A DNA stretch of 64,000 nucleotides from Brevundimonas sp. NIBR11 (GTDB lineage: Bacteria; Pseudomonadota; Alphaproteobacteria; Caulobacterales; Caulobacteraceae), in the NCBI RefSeq assembly GCF_027912535.1, contig NZ_CP115465.1, forward strand, positions 417,001 to 481,000, written 5' to 3'. Below, piece by piece: positions 62,691 to 64,000 of the stretch (its first letter is position 1; every line of letters starts with the position of its first letter). The notes below the pieces were generated by a model. The model did no database searches. It saw nothing but the letters and a program-made list of their open reading frames with translations, and was not told the origin of the DNA. The position numbers were made by a program, and so were the translations under genes.

Positions 62691-63122
62691 TCACGCCGCC
62701 AGAAGACATCCGTTCAGGTGCTGGGTCATGACCACGCTGCGCAGCAGTGAGATGGCGTAGTCGCAGTCGGCTTCACAGCTCGAGATGGCCAGGTCGATCT
62801 GGAGCTTGAGGCTGGGAAGGACCGTGGGGGAGGCCAGGGACCAGGCTTCGAACGAGCGGAACGGCACCGGGCGGCGGGCGACGATCTGGACGTTCTCGTG
62901 CCGGGGGTCGCCCTCGATCCGGGCCAGGGCTTCGTCGATGGCCTCGCCGTCGCCTTCCAGCACCTGGAAATAGCGCGCGCCCGAGACGGCGATGGCTCCG
63001 GTCAGGCCCGCCTCGCGGTTGCGCCGCTGCGCCCCGCCGAGAATGGCCAGCAGACCGCTCAGGGCTTCGTTCGCCGTTGCGGCCTCACTGCGGAAGGCCA
63101 GTTGTTGAAGGTCCTGGGTCAT
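62691..63122 (-). CDS. BLUF-domain protein lacking the photoactive tyrosine
   Basis: A 143-residue BLUF-only protein. N35 (RRNREAGLTGA), Q53 (RYFQVLEGDGE) and W94 (FEAWSLAS) match the flavin-site Asn, Gln and Trp of blue-light sensors such as AppA (N45, Q63, W104). The conserved tyrosine (Y21 in AppA) is replaced by F10 in LQQLAFRSEA. Family proteins use that Tyr-Gln pair for light signalling, so this one may bind FAD but not switch. The C-terminal part has extra cysteines (ISSCEADCDY). GGAG precedes ATG 63122. Divergent from arr. Confidence 0.8.
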   Translation of the reverse strand: MTQDLQQLAFRSEAATANEALSGLLAILGGAQRRNREAGLTGAIAVSGARYFQVLEGDGEAIDEALARIEGDPRHENVQIVARRPVPFRSFEAWSLASPTVLPSLKLQIDLAISSCEADCDYAISLLRSVVMTQHLNGCLLAA

Positions 63123-63368
63123 GCCGGCTCCATGCGAAAATCGCACGAGCAGCGATGCGCCGGCATGCTTGGCGACACCTTAATGAGGCCGTCCGACACG
63201 CGGGTGTTGAGACAAAAGTTATAGGGTTCGCGCCACGCGCGCACAGGCGGCCGGGTGTGCCGTCGCTCGCCAGTCACCGATATGGCGACGAAAAATCCGA
63301 GATCAAGAATTGCCAGCGGGCGACTTGTGCGCAGACTGCGGGGCCTTCGAACGGCACGGGAGGCGGCG

Positions 63369-63803
63369 ATGAATACCGATCCGACATACGGCACGGTGGC
63401 GGCCGGGGGCGTGCCCCACACCCTCTATCACGGCACCCGCGCGGACCTGGGCGTCGGCGACCTGCTGCAGCCGGGATTTCAGTCGAACTACGGCGAGGGG
63501 CTGAAACTGTCGTGGATCTATTTCTCCGGCACGCTGGAGGCGGCGACCTGGGGCGCGGAACTGGCGCGCGGCGAGGGGTGTCAGCGCATCTTCATCGTCG
63601 AGCCGACCGGTGAGATCGAGGACGATCCCAACCTGACCAACGCCAAATTTCCCGGCAATCCGACCCTGTCCTATCGCTCGCGCGCGCCGCTGCGGATCGT
63701 CGGCGAGGTGACCGAATGGCAAGGGCATCCGCCGGAGCAGGTGCAGGCGATGAAGGACAATGTCGCCCGGCTGCTGGCCGAGGGCGCGCCGATCTACGAC
63801 TAG
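63369..63803 (+). CDS. arr: rifamycin ADP-ribosyltransferase Arr
   Basis: A 144-residue Arr enzyme, which transfers ADP-ribose from NAD+ to rifamycin and so inactivates it. The typical catalytic trio is visible: H21 (YHGTRADL), Y51 (WIYFSGTLEAATWGAEL) and D86 (EDDPNLTNAKFPGNP), plus the SYRSRAPLRIVGEV block. GGAGG precedes ATG 63369. It is chromosomal with no integron, transposase or other resistance gene nearby, which fits intrinsic rather than acquired resistance. Its end overlaps the convergent xylanase gene by four bases. Confidence 0.93.
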   Translation: MNTDPTYGTVAAGGVPHTLYHGTRADLGVGDLLQPGFQSNYGEGLKLSWIYFSGTLEAATWGAELARGEGCQRIFIVEPTGEIEDDPNLTNAKFPGNPTLSYRSRAPLRIVGEVTEWQGHPPEQVQAMKDNVARLLAEGAPIYD

Positions 63804-64000
63804 ACGCCCTCGCGGATGGCGTCGGAAACGGCCTGGAACATCGGGTTGGCGCGAGCCTGGGCGTTGAACAGCAGCGGGCTGTCCTTGCCGTCGTCGCGGG
63901 CGTCGCGCCTCAGCCAGCTGTCGGTGTCGCGCATCCCCCAGACGGTGAAGGCGAACCGTTGGGCGGGCGGCAGGTCCATGAAGGCTTCGGTCAGTTCGGC
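63800..64000 (-). CDS. GH10 endo-1,4-beta-xylanase, C-terminal end only
   Basis: The last 66 codons of a gene that starts beyond the right edge. The end reads FTVWGMRDTDSWLRRDARDD, then SPLLFNAQARANPMFQAVSD, the C-terminal WG...D..SW...PLLF pattern of family 10 glycoside hydrolases, where the Trp residues line the substrate cleft. The active-site glutamates are outside the window, so function rests on this block alone. Confidence 0.7.
   Translation of the reverse strand, partial: AELTEAFMDLPPAQRFAFTVWGMRDTDSWLRRDARDDGKDSPLLFNAQARANPMFQAVSDAIREGV

Overview
The window is a high-GC chromosomal segment from an alphaproteobacterium of the order Caulobacterales, most likely Brevundimonas or a close relative (genus is inference). 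The strongest evidence is the presence of CtrA, CckA, ChpT and a DivJ-like kinase, all parts of the Caulobacter-type cell-cycle phosphorelay. Supporting signs are a cluster of GANTC (CcrM) sites in front of ctrA, a CtrA-type box in front of fliQ, and a TonB-dependent receptor plus many exported peptidases. I saw no rRNA, tRNA, CRISPR array, transposase, integrase or prophage genes.

Layout. (1) 1-10313: a catabolic island. On the minus strand are an SDR, a carotenoid/lignostilbene-type oxygenase, a thiolase and a PaaN-like aldehyde dehydrogenase that runs off the left edge. Divergent from these are a TonB-dependent receptor, a double-domain HxlR regulator and a feruloyl-CoA-synthetase-like ligase interrupted by an in-frame TAG. 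A shared motif (ACTTGCRWWA) sits in the three intergenic regions. (2) 10310-13085: a tightly coupled three-gene operon of a KAS III-like enzyme, a heme-oxygenase-like di-iron protein and an unknown protein. (3) 13202-18083: glyoxalase-fold protein, acyltransferase 3, TPR membrane protein, and an Rrf2 regulator divergent from a CPYC flavoprotein. (4) 18140-22354: fliQ-fliR-flhB-cckA. (5) 22423-35123: M61 peptidase, three DUF885 metallopeptidases, a DUF1176 lipoprotein coupled to a second dithiol flavoprotein, DUF2945, icd and two DUF2939 genes. (6) 35331-41199: alaS, small proteins, recA, a mazF/pemK remnant and a DUF4344 lipoprotein. (7) 41279-46888: methyltransferase, M28 peptidase, then chpT, a single-domain response regulator and cheR, followed by cysQ. 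(8) 46885-57624: OYE-family reductase, prfC, a HEYGH peptidase and several uncharacterised exported or small proteins. (9) 57653-62577: DivJ-like kinase, sufE, DUF6456 and DnaA-like HTH genes, ctrA, and a small membrane ORF between two 32-bp repeats. (10) 62691-64000: a BLUF protein lacking the photoactive tyrosine, arr (rifamycin ADP-ribosyltransferase), and the 3' end of a GH10 xylanase gene.

How it works together. The kinase CckA passes phosphate to ChpT and then CtrA; CtrA then probably acts on fliQ and on its own promoter. DivJ works upstream of this relay in Caulobacter. The left island looks built to import and oxidatively cleave a hydrophobic aromatic or apocarotenoid substrate and to process the fragments as CoA thioesters. 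Its substrate cannot be read from the sequence.
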